This document shows, piece after piece, positions 1-7,650 of a stretch of 9,612 bases of DNA. Within the stretch, counting starts at the first letter, position 1. Every line of letters begins with the position of its first letter. Origin of the DNA: Candidatus Heimdallarchaeota archaeon. Lineage in GTDB: Archaea > Asgardarchaeota > Heimdallarchaeia > Heimdallarchaeales > Kariarchaeaceae. A program made the position numbers and the translations under genes. The notes under the pieces were generated by a model, which was given only the letters and a program-made list of their open reading frames with translations, was not told the DNA's origin and did no database searches. The stretch lies in the NCBI GenBank assembly GCA_029882335.1, contig JAOUKW010000142.1:1-9612 (forward strand). Reading direction: 5' to 3'.

Positions 1-1
1 A

Positions 2-1627
2 ATTGTAAGTGATGATTATTTTTTGGATTTAATATTTTATGAAAGTATTATAAAGGTAATAAAGGGATTAGTTGGAGGTCAACCCAAACAAATGAGAGAA
101 GAGTTGGTAAATATTTCTCATTGGATTGATAGTATCCATGATAAATGGGCAAAGGGTTATTATTATAATTTTTATGGAATATCTAATTTACAATCACAAG
201 AAATGAACGATGCAGAAGATTGCTTTAAGAAGGCCTATGAGTTCTTTGGAGTAGCAAATGATTTGAGAGGTGTAACTACCGTTGGTGCAAATTTAGGTAC
301 TTCACTAATAGCTAAGGGAGAACGAGCAGAGGGACGCAAATATATTGAGGATGTTATCGAGGGTATGATCCAATTAAAGAATTATTCTTTAGCTATTTCA
401 AATTTACTCCAAGTATCCAAGTCCTATCTTGATGATAAAAATATTTCACAGGCAAAATCCCTTGTATTAAAAGCGGAAGAACTCTCTAGCAAGGCAAATA
501 TTACTGAACCTGCAACTTTTTCATATTTTTGTTATTTTTATTCTCGAATTGGTGATCACGATCAAGCTGATAATCATTTAAATAAATTACGACAGATATT
601 AGACAAACAAAAGAGTGAGGGTTCTGCAGAGGATATCTATACTTCTATTTGGTATATCAATGCTGCAAGTGTTAATGAAATGTCCAAGGGTAATCTGTAT
701 CAGGCAAATGAATTAACCAGAGAAGGCATCGCAAAGGCAGATAGGCATGGTCATTTTGATTCTAGTCTAGAGTTATCAACTTTATTAACTGAAATTACAT
801 TAAAAAGAGTATTAGTAGAACAAGATGAACGATTTATTCATAATGCATTAGAGCTTCTCAATGATATTACTCCTCTAATTAAAAGAATGGAAAACATTTA
901 CTATGAATCTATATTCAACATTTTGCGTGCATATCTATTTCTAGCCTTAGGGAATTCTTTGGAGGCTACTACACTTATTGAACAAACATTACAATTGTCA
1001 AGTGAAAATACTGGGTCTGATCAATATGCAGAAATTAGTCTATTTAACCAAAGAGAATCATTTCTCAAACAAAAGGGAAATACTATAGAAAATCAAAATC
1101 TATTCGCTGAGTTAAAAAATTCATGGCTCTCTAAAAGTAATCTCCATATAATTTATGTGATGGAATCTTTAAGATTATTAAGTAATTTACAATTCCAGCA
1201 AAATCAACTTGCTCCATCTGATGAATCAACATTACCACAATTCTTATTTTTACTCGGAACTGGAGGGATGACAGTATACTCTCATAAATTTAAGAAAGAA
1301 GGAGGTTTTGATGAAGTATTAATTGGAGGATTTTTAAGTGCATTAACATCATTTTCCCAAGAATTATTTGGTGGAGGTATGTTGACCCGAATTGATCAGG
1401 AAAATCACGTTTTACTACTAGATAAAATCACACCATCACTTATTTTAGTGTTATTAGTAGATGAGGAGACTTATACTCTTAGAAAGCGATTCAAGAAATT
1501 TTCACAATTATTAAAGGAATCGGAACTCATAGGAATATTAGATTCTGATTTTTATTTGAGTGAAGATAATCCATACTGGGGAGCACTTGATGAGTTAGTC
1601 AATGAAACATTCTCAGGGAGCGAATAA
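2..1627 (+). CDS. TPR-repeat protein with C-terminal longin/roadblock-like domain, 5'-truncated
   Basis: The frame is open from base 2 to the stop at 1625-1627 (541 codons in the window). The first start-like codon, a TTG at base 23, is preceded by seven open codons that reach the window edge. The protein also begins in mid-solenoid, so I treat it as truncated at the 5' end by the window boundary. Residues are numbered from base 2. Residues ~45-400 are helical hairpins of TPR type with a loose 34-40-residue period, for example the EDCFKKAYEFF and RKYIEDVIEGM helices. Residues ~411-541 form an alpha/beta module with GGMTVYS (421-427) followed by FLSALTSF (444-451). This is the pattern shared with the genes at 2824-4473 and 4745-6838, and the predicted strand-strand-helix-strands-helix order suits a longin or roadblock fold. 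No signal peptide or membrane segment is visible, so it is probably cytosolic. The role is inferred to be scaffolding or GTPase regulation. The TPR assignment is firm; the fold of the C-terminal domain is less so. Confidence 0.8.
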   Translation: MVSDDYFLDLIFYESIIKVIKGLVGGQPKQMREELVNISHWIDSIHDKWAKGYYYNFYGISNLQSQEMNDAEDCFKKAYEFFGVANDLRGVTTVGANLGTSLIAKGERAEGRKYIEDVIEGMIQLKNYSLAISNLLQVSKSYLDDKNISQAKSLVLKAEELSSKANITEPATFSYFCYFYSRIGDHDQADNHLNKLRQILDKQKSEGSAEDIYTSIWYINAASVNEMSKGNLYQANELTREGIAKADRHGHFDSSLELSTLLTEITLKRVLVEQDERFIHNALELLNDITPLIKRMENIYYESIFNILRAYLFLALGNSLEATTLIEQTLQLSSENTGSDQYAEISLFNQRESFLKQKGNTIENQNLFAELKNSWLSKSNLHIIYVMESLRLLSNLQFQQNQLAPSDESTLPQFLFLLGTGGMTVYSHKFKKEGGFDEVLIGGFLSALTSFSQELFGGGMLTRIDQENHVLLLDKITPSLILVLLVDEETYTLRKRFKKFSQLLKESELIGILDSDFYLSEDNPYWGALDELVNETFSGSE

Positions 1628-1636
1628 AACCTCTGT

Positions 1637-1654
1637 TCGTACTGTTTTGTACGA
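1637..1654. terminator. short hairpin between convergent genes
   Basis: TCGTAC and GTACGA form a perfect 6-bp inverted repeat around the 6-nt loop TGTTTT. It sits in the 34-bp gap between two convergent stop codons. It could end transcripts from both sides or simply be a 3' hairpin. There is no long T-run after it in either direction, so terminator function is only a positional inference. Confidence 0.25.
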
Positions 1655-1661
1655 GGATTGA

Positions 1662-2234
1662 TTATAAAGTCAATAAATCTATCTGAAAATAGTTTACAAT
1701 TTTATCTGCAACTATATCTGGTTGTAGGTGAGTATTATCTATTCTCAGATAATTATCATAAAAAAATTCTCCTTGGGTATTCATGGTGTATTTAGTTTCA
1801 CTTTCAAGTAATCTGATTTCGCTAGTACTTATATCACGTTTAGATGGTTTTTCCAATAATCTGAGTTCAGTTTTGTTCCTTCTTAATCTCTCCTCTATTT
1901 GGCAATATAATTCAACAAAACAAATTTCTGCATTTTCATTCCTAAATATTTCTACGATAGAATCAATAAATAACTTATCTTCTGGATGATCTAAAGCCCA
2001 AACATATGTGAAAATTAAGCCAATGGGGTCATTTTTGGCTACTGCTTTCATTAATTCTTTTCTAAATAAGTCTGTTAACTGACCGAAACTAGGGCTTCCA
2101 AATGGAAAGAAATTCAACAGTAACTCGATTGTCATATGGTTATGAAATAATTTCAATCCAGTTTTTTCTGCTATTGATCTACCTACAGTCATTTTTCCTG
2201 TAGCTGGTGGTCCAAAAATTATTATAAGTTTCAT
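1662..2234 (-). CDS. small P-loop ATPase / nucleotide-kinase-like protein
   Basis: This is a 190-residue protein if it starts at the ATG at 2234. A TTG nine bases upstream (2241-2243) would add three residues, but the ATG sits directly before the hydrophobic first strand (MKLIIIF), as is usual for such kinases. The Walker A motif is GPPATGKMT (residues 8-16). Met follows the lysine, and the Thr comes one position later than in the standard GK[S/T] form. Further hallmarks are FHNHMTIE (30-37), an arginine-rich lid-like stretch RLRRNKTELR (116-125), and KPSKRD (129-134). Together these match a family usually annotated only as 'AAA family ATPase' or shikimate-kinase-like and found widely in bacteria, so ATP-dependent phosphorylation of a small molecule is plausible. 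The substrate is unknown to me. The stop is 34 bp from the convergent TPR gene. A bacterial origin by transfer is possible but not shown. Confidence 0.8.
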   Translation of the reverse strand: MKLIIIFGPPATGKMTVGRSIAEKTGLKLFHNHMTIELLLNFFPFGSPSFGQLTDLFRKELMKAVAKNDPIGLIFTYVWALDHPEDKLFIDSIVEIFRNENAEICFVELYCQIEERLRRNKTELRLLEKPSKRDISTSEIRLLESETKYTMNTQGEFFYDNYLRIDNTHLQPDIVADKIVNYFQIDLLTL

Positions 2235-2278
2235 TAAAACCAATCCAAATTGATTATATCGTAATTTAGGTGTAATTA

Positions 2279-2286
2279 ATTATAAA
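2279..2286 (-). promoter_or_regulatory. TATA box for the P-loop ATPase gene
   Basis: On the minus strand the sequence is TTTATAAT preceded by purine-rich GAGAA, a BRE-like element. It lies about 45-52 bp before the ATG at 2234. With a usual archaeal spacing of ~26 bp to the start site, it would give a leader of roughly 20 nt. It is also far enough from the upstream gene's stop (2345) to be an independent promoter. Called by eye in AT-rich DNA. Confidence 0.3.
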
Positions 2287-2344
2287 TTCTCAGGTTCAGA
2301 TCAATATTAACCAAATTTATACCTATTAAAACGTTTAATGTGTT

Positions 2345-2719
2345 TCACTCTATCATAATATCAATTGTATATCCACTCGAATTTAATGTATTACTTTGTA
2401 TTGCCGTACACTTCTGAATGATATCGTCCATTTTTGAATTATATCTGTTACAGGATTCCATTAAATGATTACAAGTATTATTTTTGAATATATCCTGAAG
2501 ATTGGGAAAATTTATCCTGTAATTATTCTTTTTTGCTCTTACAAATAATTCATTGAGTAATTGTTTGTATTGCTTCTGTTTATTGAATACATCATTATTG
2601 TCAATGTTTATGAATAAATGAGATTCTAAATTTGCTTCCAATAAATCCTCAATATCAGATAATTGATGTATATTATTTAGTTGCCTTTCAGTTTCTAGTA
2701 GTTGTTCTTTTGATAACAT
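2345..2719 (-). CDS. hypothetical protein, 124 residues
   Basis: I do not recognise this protein. It starts with ATG at 2719 and stops with TGA at 2345-2347. The sequence is polar, Asn- and Gln-rich and predicted mostly helical. Amphipathic helices are likely at residues ~3-30 (KEQLLETERQLNNIHQL...) and ~47-64. There is no signal peptide or membrane segment. Cys83, His85, Cys90 and Cys104 cluster loosely (C-x-H-x4-C-x13-C), but the spacing matches no metal site I know. A consensus TATA box 24-31 bp before the ATG supports the start and the gene being real, transcribed as a leaderless message. It lies between the P-loop gene and a TPR gene on the same strand, with ~100 bp gaps on each side, so it is probably transcribed alone. 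It could be a lineage-specific orphan. Confidence 0.55.
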   Translation of the reverse strand: MLSKEQLLETERQLNNIHQLSDIEDLLEANLESHLFINIDNNDVFNKQKQYKQLLNELFVRAKKNNYRINFPNLQDIFKNNTCNHLMESCNRYNSKMDDIIQKCTAIQSNTLNSSGYTIDIMIE

Positions 2720-2742
2720 CTATATGCTAAATATTTGAATTC

Positions 2743-2750
2743 TTTATAAA
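2743..2750 (-). promoter_or_regulatory. TATA box, leaderless promoter of the 124-residue orphan
   Basis: TTTATAAA (identical on both strands) is centred about 27 bp upstream of the ATG at 2719, the archaeal TATA-to-start distance. Transcription would therefore begin at or next to the ATG. No Shine-Dalgarno sequence is visible, which fits leaderless translation. Confidence 0.45.
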
Positions 2751-2823
2751 TAATTCCAGTTGATCATTGTATTGAAGAGATCATCATTTCGGATTTCCAC
2801 ATTTATTAATTCCTAATGTATGT

Positions 2824-4473
2824 TTACGTTGACAACTTATTTACAATAATTTCATCAATTATATTATCTATTTTTTTTCTTTGCTCCTTATCAATTACTA
2901 TTACACTATTTAAATTGTTAAAATAAATTGATAACTTGGCAATGACTTGATTGATTGTATAGATACTCATCGTTGTTTCGTTTTTAAATATGTATGAATA
3001 TAGTGCATCTCCTCTTCTTCTAATTGTAATGTAATGATCCATATATTTCAATTTTTCAATGAAACCATCCTGAGAGCCAAAGATCTCATTACCAAATGAA
3101 TTCATTGCTGATAGAAAATTACTAACTAAATGTGTATTAAATTCTGATTTATGGTCGAAAATTCTTGAATAGATATGTAAGCCGTCATCTCTTAATATAA
3201 CTAATGCTACTGGTTTTTCTCTATTCTGGATATTTGGGATTTTAGTATTTGATAAAAATGAGGTAATTATATTGTCTAATGATCTGTCATTTTTTAATTT
3301 CTCTGCTGTATTATCTGAAATTGTGTCTAGCTTCTCCAAGTCTAATAATTTCTCTAATTCTATTGAAATGAGATTGGTTATAAGACGATCTCCGTATTCT
3401 CTTGTCTCTTCTATTAATCTTAATAAGATTTCTTTTGCTTCTGTAAATTTATTTTGAATAATTAATAGTTTACTAACTAGTAAAGACGCTTTATGCATGA
3501 CTAAGTATAATTCAGTCTCTAACCCATATTCATGTAACAAATCAATTAATATATTGAATTCATTAAATACATCTTCATTAAATCCCAATTTTAATTGATA
3601 TAGATATAGTTCACACAGATGATAGATGGATCTAATGTGAATAAACGCTATTTTGAATTCTGAATATATAATATCTCTGAAGGTATCTTCTGCTTGAACT
3701 TTATCACGAAAAGAATTACTTCTGCTAAGGATATATGCATGACAATAATGGAAGTAACGATCAACTAATTTGTTTTGATTATTTCTTTCATAGATTTCTT
3801 TAAGTCTAATTAAATAATCATTAGCAAGGTTTAATTCTTCTTTTTGTATCATTATTTGAATCAAATTTATTAAATTTAATGATTGATTTTCCTCGTTTTT
3901 TATTTTTTGATTTATCAGATATGATTTTTGTAAATAATGTATTGCTATATCAAGCTCATTATTTTGCCAATATGAATGACCAATATTATTGTAACCTATA
4001 GCTAATTGTTCATTCTCACCAATTTCTTCTTTTAGTTTAATACTTTTCTTATAAGTCTCAATAATTTCTGTTGTGGTTTTGTACTTAGTACTACTTACAG
4101 CTAAAATATGGTAATAAATCGATAGTACATACTTATAATTTTCATGTTTTAATAATTCTGAATTCGATTGAAAGAGAATATGTTTCACTTTCTTTAGATA
4201 TATATTTACTAAAAATAACTTTCCCATAAACCAATAACTCATACATACCTCTGTGTATATTTCTGCCAATACTAAAGGTTCATCTTTAAATTTATCAAAT
4301 GATTGAGTTGCTAATTTTAAACAATCCTTGTATTCTGCTTGCGCCCTAAGTAATCGCAATTCATAAAGAATTAATTCTGGTTGATTTGGATTATTATTGA
4401 TTATCTTTCTGATTTCACTATAACTTGCCGACTCAAATAGTAATTTAATTTCAGAAATCAGCTTTAATACCAT
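2824..4473 (-). CDS. TPR-repeat protein with C-terminal longin/roadblock-like domain
   Basis: This is a complete 549-residue protein that starts with ATG at 4473. The N-terminal hairpins are degenerate (YSEIRKIINNN, EYKDCLKLATQ). Clear TPRs follow at ~156-189 (LAIGYNNIGHSYWQ..., IAIHYLQKSYLIN) and ~196-229. A helical linker at ~242-269 (YCHAYILSRSNSFRDKVQAE) aligns with residues 381-410 of the TPR gene at 4745-6838, including the FILxRS-type helix and the K-V-x-A turn. Residues ~418-549 are the C-terminal alpha/beta domain, with GLHIYS (431-436), FLSAMNSF (453-460) and a final helix. There is no membrane or signal segment, so it is predicted cytosolic. Function is inferred as a protein-binding scaffold whose terminal domain may dimerise or contact a small GTPase. 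It is divergent from the next gene, with 271 bp between the two starts. Family membership is clear; the biochemical role is not. Confidence 0.82.
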   Translation of the reverse strand: MVLKLISEIKLLFESASYSEIRKIINNNPNQPELILYELRLLRAQAEYKDCLKLATQSFDKFKDEPLVLAEIYTEVCMSYWFMGKLFLVNIYLKKVKHILFQSNSELLKHENYKYVLSIYYHILAVSSTKYKTTTEIIETYKKSIKLKEEIGENEQLAIGYNNIGHSYWQNNELDIAIHYLQKSYLINQKIKNEENQSLNLINLIQIMIQKEELNLANDYLIRLKEIYERNNQNKLVDRYFHYCHAYILSRSNSFRDKVQAEDTFRDIIYSEFKIAFIHIRSIYHLCELYLYQLKLGFNEDVFNEFNILIDLLHEYGLETELYLVMHKASLLVSKLLIIQNKFTEAKEILLRLIEETREYGDRLITNLISIELEKLLDLEKLDTISDNTAEKLKNDRSLDNIITSFLSNTKIPNIQNREKPVALVILRDDGLHIYSRIFDHKSEFNTHLVSNFLSAMNSFGNEIFGSQDGFIEKLKYMDHYITIRRRGDALYSYIFKNETTMSIYTINQVIAKLSIYFNNLNSVIVIDKEQRKKIDNIIDEIIVNKLST

Positions 4474-4488
4474 TTGAACTATTAACTT

Positions 4489-4500
4489 ATTATAAAATAT
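4489..4500 (-). promoter_or_regulatory. TATA-like box for the minus-strand TPR gene
   Basis: On the minus strand the sequence reads ATATTTTATAAT, centred about 22 bp before the ATG at 4473. This is slightly closer than the usual ~26 bp, so transcription would start at or just inside the ATG. Either the message is strictly leaderless or another AT-rich stretch farther upstream is the true box. Confidence 0.3.
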
Positions 4501-4708
4501 TGATTAATTAACCCTACGATTTTTTAATTTAAAAATTATAATATATTACATTTTAATTAACAATACCATATTGTAGATATTCATATTGGCGATTTCATCA
4601 CAATTTAAAATTTTAAAGTTTATTACCACATTAACAATTCAAAATGTAATTCTATCATTTACTTTGTTTGTGTTCTTTTTGTATAGTTTAATTATTCATT
4701 CAAAGTAG

Positions 4709-4726
4709 GAAAATCTAATATATTTT
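4709..4726 (+). promoter_or_regulatory. BRE/TATA promoter, leaderless TTG start
   Basis: A purine-rich GAAAAT (BRE-like) is followed by TAATATATTTT, with the TATA portion centred near 4721. Adding ~26 bp places the transcription start at about 4745-4747, the TTG start codon of the downstream TPR gene. The ATG at 4728 is out of frame and opens only a four-codon frame, so it is not the start. Confidence 0.4.
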
Positions 4727-4744
4727 CATGTTAAACATATAATA

Positions 4745-6838
4745 TTGTTATTTCCAATAATAATTAGCCACTGCGATAAGGGGAATTATGATGAGGCATT
4801 AAAATTATTGGAAAGTTATAAAGGGAATACCCATCAGATATTGCTAAAATTAAATCACGCCTATATTGTCGGTGAAATGGGTAGGTTTGAAGAGTCAATT
4901 GGCTTGTATGATGAATTGTCTCAATATAGGGGGGATTTCAATAAGTATACTCCGATAATCGACTTAATAGTATTGCTTAATAAGGCATCCATGCAAAATT
5001 TATCTGGGAATTTATCATTGGCATTTAATGAAATTCAGGCTGCAGAAGAAATTTTATTGAAATTGGTTTTAAAACCAGATATAATAAAACAAGAAGTTAA
5101 AGAATTAATTGACTTTATTCCTGATGAGTTCCCACCAGCAATTCAAGTGAATTTTCTCACTCAATTACAATTAAACTTTAACATTATAAAATCTCGAATA
5201 CTACATAGGTTTGGAAATTTAAAAGAATCAAGTAAGCTATTGGAAAACAACATCTCCGTTATTGATTTCAAAAGAGAATTTGCCTTCAGCTGTGCATATT
5301 TAATGCCAATTTATAGGGATCTCGGAAAAAATATGATTGCAATGGATTTATACCGATCAGCATATGAAATAGCCTATCAATTGGAAATGAAATCACTTAT
5401 CGGATATTTATATTTTCAAAAAGGAATAATCTACCTGTATGACCAGGGACTAGAAATTGCTTTGGATAATTTAAAGAAGTCCTTAGAAATTAGACAGCAA
5501 CTACCCAACGTGCAGGATTTAGCAGCAATCCATGATGTAATGGGATTTGCCTACATGCAAAAAGGACAAATCGAACATGCAAAGGATCATATAGAAGAAT
5601 CCTTAAGATTAAGAATAATTGTTGGAAATAATTCAGATATATCATCTTCTCATGCATCCTTTGGTATGCTTCTAATTCAACTCGGTGCTTATGAAGAGGC
5701 ATTAATTCATTTAAATAAAGCAATTAATATGCATCAATCAACCATCAAATTAACAAATTATTCTTTAACTTATGTTTCTGCGATCTATTGTTACTCTGAG
5801 TTAAAACAAGTAACCAAGGCAAAGGATTATTATGAAAAGTTAAAACAGATTTATGGAGTTGAAAATGAAGAATATTTTAATTTATATCTAAAACTATGTG
5901 AATCATTTATACTTCGATCTGATGGTAGATTAAGATCAAAAGTAAGGGCATTAGATCTTTATGATGAAATATTAAGGACTAATATAATGCAATCTGTGAT
6001 GTTTTGGAAGATAATTTTGCTAAATAAATGTCAAATCTTAATCGAAGACTTGAAAGATAGCAATAACCATGAAATATTGGTAGAATTGAATGATACTATT
6101 GATATTGGATTTACATTTGCAAAATCTAAAAATGTACATTCCTTCTATATTGAATTATTAATAATGAAAAGTAGATTACTACTAATGGAGAATAAAATTG
6201 ATAAGGCCGAATCATATTTACAAGACGCTTTAATTTTAGTAAAAAATCGTGAATTGAGCTTTCTTTCTTCGCGAATTGAAGAAGAAATCAGTTTGATTGA
6301 GAATAAGCGAGATATCCTTGAAGATATGATTACAAAAAATACAGAACTTATTAGTAGAATGGAGGAAACAGAAATTGAAGAGATGCTATATCAATTTCTC
6401 TATAAACGTAAGCAGCATCTATTAACAATGCAGGATAAACCAAAATTAATCCTCATACTGAATCCAATTGGATTATGTATCTACTCAAGGAATTTTGTTA
6501 AAGATAGCATTGACAATCAATTAATCGCTGCTTTTATCACAGCCATAAATTCTATCAGTATGGAATTATTACATGTTGAGGGTAGTATTGAAAGAATTAG
6601 ACATAATGATTATACAATTTCAATAAAAGTTAAAAATAAAATAACATATTGTTATGTATTTTCAGGTCCTTCCTACGGTGCAATGTTGAAGCTAGATAAA
6701 ATGATACAATCAATTTCAATAAATCAAGATTTAGTCGATCTCTTTCGATCAAATGTTCTAGTAATTAATGAAGAAATACAGGAAGCTATAAATGAGATTG
6801 TTGATTCAATATTTGGCTTAGAACACCAGGTTCTGTAA
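4745..6838 (+). CDS. large TPR-repeat protein with C-terminal longin/roadblock-like domain
   Basis: This is a 697-residue protein, the best-preserved member of the cluster. It begins with TTG at 4745. An in-frame stop at 4706-4708 leaves no in-frame ATG or GTG between, and the promoter spacing supports this codon. The solenoid starts at once (GNYDEALKLLES, 13-24). Canonical TPRs on a 40-residue period lie at ~217-250, 257-290 and 298-330 (AIHDVMGFAYMQKG, AYEEALIHLNKAIN); this long period resembles kinesin-light-chain or TPR_12-type repeats. A conserved helical linker follows at ~381-410 (CESFILRSDGRLRSKVRA), then more hairpins, an acidic helix near 510-560, and the terminal domain at ~564-697. 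In that domain GLCIYS (576-581), FITAINS (597-603), the strands TISIKV and ITYCYVF, and the helix SYGAMLKLDKM give the order beta-beta-alpha-beta-beta-beta-alpha expected of longin-type folds. It is probably a cytosolic scaffold; links to small GTPases are inferred. Confidence 0.88.
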   Translation: MLFPIIISHCDKGNYDEALKLLESYKGNTHQILLKLNHAYIVGEMGRFEESIGLYDELSQYRGDFNKYTPIIDLIVLLNKASMQNLSGNLSLAFNEIQAAEEILLKLVLKPDIIKQEVKELIDFIPDEFPPAIQVNFLTQLQLNFNIIKSRILHRFGNLKESSKLLENNISVIDFKREFAFSCAYLMPIYRDLGKNMIAMDLYRSAYEIAYQLEMKSLIGYLYFQKGIIYLYDQGLEIALDNLKKSLEIRQQLPNVQDLAAIHDVMGFAYMQKGQIEHAKDHIEESLRLRIIVGNNSDISSSHASFGMLLIQLGAYEEALIHLNKAINMHQSTIKLTNYSLTYVSAIYCYSELKQVTKAKDYYEKLKQIYGVENEEYFNLYLKLCESFILRSDGRLRSKVRALDLYDEILRTNIMQSVMFWKIILLNKCQILIEDLKDSNNHEILVELNDTIDIGFTFAKSKNVHSFYIELLIMKSRLLLMENKIDKAESYLQDALILVKNRELSFLSSRIEEEISLIENKRDILEDMITKNTELISRMEETEIEEMLYQFLYKRKQHLLTMQDKPKLILILNPIGLCIYSRNFVKDSIDNQLIAAFITAINSISMELLHVEGSIERIRHNDYTISIKVKNKITYCYVFSGPSYGAMLKLDKMIQSISINQDLVDLFRSNVLVINEEIQEAINEIVDSIFGLEHQVL

Positions 6839-6993
6839 TTTCAGTATTACTAGTAAGTTAAAATATTAAAGAAAAGCTCAAATATCTTATTAACCTAACT
6901 CATCAATTCTTTATTTGCATCATAAACGATATAGAGTAGATTATATGCCATAGTTAAATATTTTATGAATTGAAATCTGTCCCAAATAATGTA

Positions 6994-7003
6994 TTTATAT
7001 AAA
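6994..7003 (+). promoter_or_regulatory. consensus archaeal TATA box for the STAS-like gene
   Basis: TTTATATAAA is a near-ideal archaeal TATA box, centred about 30 bp before the TTG at 7029. This implies a leader of only a few bases. A second TATA-like run at ~7011-7022 (ACATATATTATA) is centred ~27 bp before the in-frame ATG at 7044 and could serve that alternative start. Having two boxes each paired with a start codon is why the gene's start stays open. Confidence 0.5.
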
Positions 7004-7028
7004 ATGATTCACATATATTATAATAGAT

Positions 7029-7472
7029 TTGACCGATAATAAGATGAAATACTATGAAGTGGAAAATATAACAACAGAAGAAAAAGAATTCATTTTATCT
7101 AGAGTTTACTTCTTAAAAGAGAATATATTTTATCATAAAGGATTACAAGGTACTACAATTTATTCGTTCAATTTAATGCATGATAAATTAATAGAGATCA
7201 TCAAAAATCATACGGATATATATCTCATTGTAGATTTAAGTGATGTCAAAGATAAGGGTGGGCAAGTTATAAGAAATCATATCAGTGAAAAATTCAATTC
7301 GATTGAAGGACTTCGATATATTGCTTATATGACTGGAAAAAACCGATTTATTACATCTACTCTTCGATTTTTTATGAGGAGATTAACTGAAATCCCTTAT
7401 TCTATTCATTCAAATATGGATGATGCATACGATGGCATTGAAAAATTTAAGGCGCAACAGCTATTGAACTAA
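7029..7472 (+). CDS. SpoIIAA/STAS-like alpha/beta protein
   Basis: A protein of 147 residues from the TTG at 7029, or 142 from the ATG at 7044; an in-frame TGA at 7005-7007 limits it. Alternating strands and helices are visible. NIFYHKGLQG (32-41) is an early strand-turn. IYLIVDLSDVKDKG (64-77) is a buried strand ending in the D-x-S-D turn typical of STAS or SpoIIAA folds. RYIAYMTGKNRFITSTLRFFMRR (96-118) is a strand followed by an amphipathic basic helix. PYSIHSNMDDAYDGIEKF (123-140) is the closing strand and helix. The order strongly resembles small bacterial STAS-like proteins of the DUF7793 type, whose members also end in a 'F-x-s-x-x-x-A-x-x-W/I-L' helix. Function in that group is poorly defined; SpoIIAA relatives bind partner regulators. 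It stands between two TPR genes with ~180-bp gaps and its own promoter. No catalytic residues are visible. The fold is an inference from pattern. Confidence 0.6.
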   Translation: MTDNKMKYYEVENITTEEKEFILSRVYFLKENIFYHKGLQGTTIYSFNLMHDKLIEIIKNHTDIYLIVDLSDVKDKGGQVIRNHISEKFNSIEGLRYIAYMTGKNRFITSTLRFFMRRLTEIPYSIHSNMDDAYDGIEKFKAQQLLN

Positions 7473-7621
7473 AATTAAGAAATTTATAATAAAGCATAAT
7501 TAATCAAATTATATAGTATTTAAATTAATGACATTTTCAAAAAATAAACTAAGTTTCAAGGTTTCGATAAAATAAAAAATGGATTATATACTATAAATTC
7601 CAATCACCATTGAAGATATTA

Positions 7622-7629
7622 TTTTTAAA
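7622..7629 (+). promoter_or_regulatory. TATA-like box, leaderless start of the TPR-only gene
   Basis: TTTTTAAA is centred about 25 bp before the ATG at 7651, with purine-rich GAAGATA just upstream as a possible BRE. This would place the transcript's 5' end at the ATG. A competing box, ATTATATACTATAAA at ~7583-7597, would give a leader of ~35 nt instead. Confidence 0.3.
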
Positions 7630-7650
7630 CTATAGTAAATATCGTATATT

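Larger units (their letters stand above)
4474..4744. other. divergent intergenic region between two TPR genes
   Basis: This 271-bp, very AT-rich spacer separates two divergent start codons. It contains a TATA-like box at each end and no convincing ORF on either strand; the longest ATG frames are a dozen or so codons. Weak symmetry is present: TTACATTTT at 4546-4554 is the reverse complement of AAAATGTAA at 4641-4649, and ATTAACAAT occurs next to both. I see no operator that can be defended. The length leaves room for shared regulation of both paralogues. Confidence 0.5.

Noticed and set aside
2325..2339. ATTAAA-ACG-TTTAAT small inverted repeat after the 124-residue orphan
   Set aside because: Six AT-only pairs with a 3-nt loop form a very weak hairpin; no terminator can be supported.
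4546..4649. 9-bp inverted repeat TTACATTTT / AAAATGTAA in the divergent intergenic region
   Set aside because: The arms are 86 bp apart and low-complexity; symmetry of this kind is expected in such AT-rich DNA.
6847..6856. 10-bp perfect palindrome TTACTAGTAA just after the large TPR gene
   Set aside because: Short, AT-rich, no clear T-tract directly after it and no second copy nearby. Not enough for a terminator or operator call.
6895..7008. Minus-strand stretch of 37 open codons (ending DANKELMS) between the large TPR gene and the STAS-like gene
   Set aside because: Its only ATG leaves 18 residues, there is no alternative start, and it overlaps the promoter of the STAS-like gene. Likely chance in AT-rich DNA, although the composition looks protein-like.
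7528..7575. 15-codon ORF (MTFSKNKLSFKVSIK) after a TATA-like run
   Set aside because: Very short, with no supporting feature; ATG frames of this size are expected by chance.
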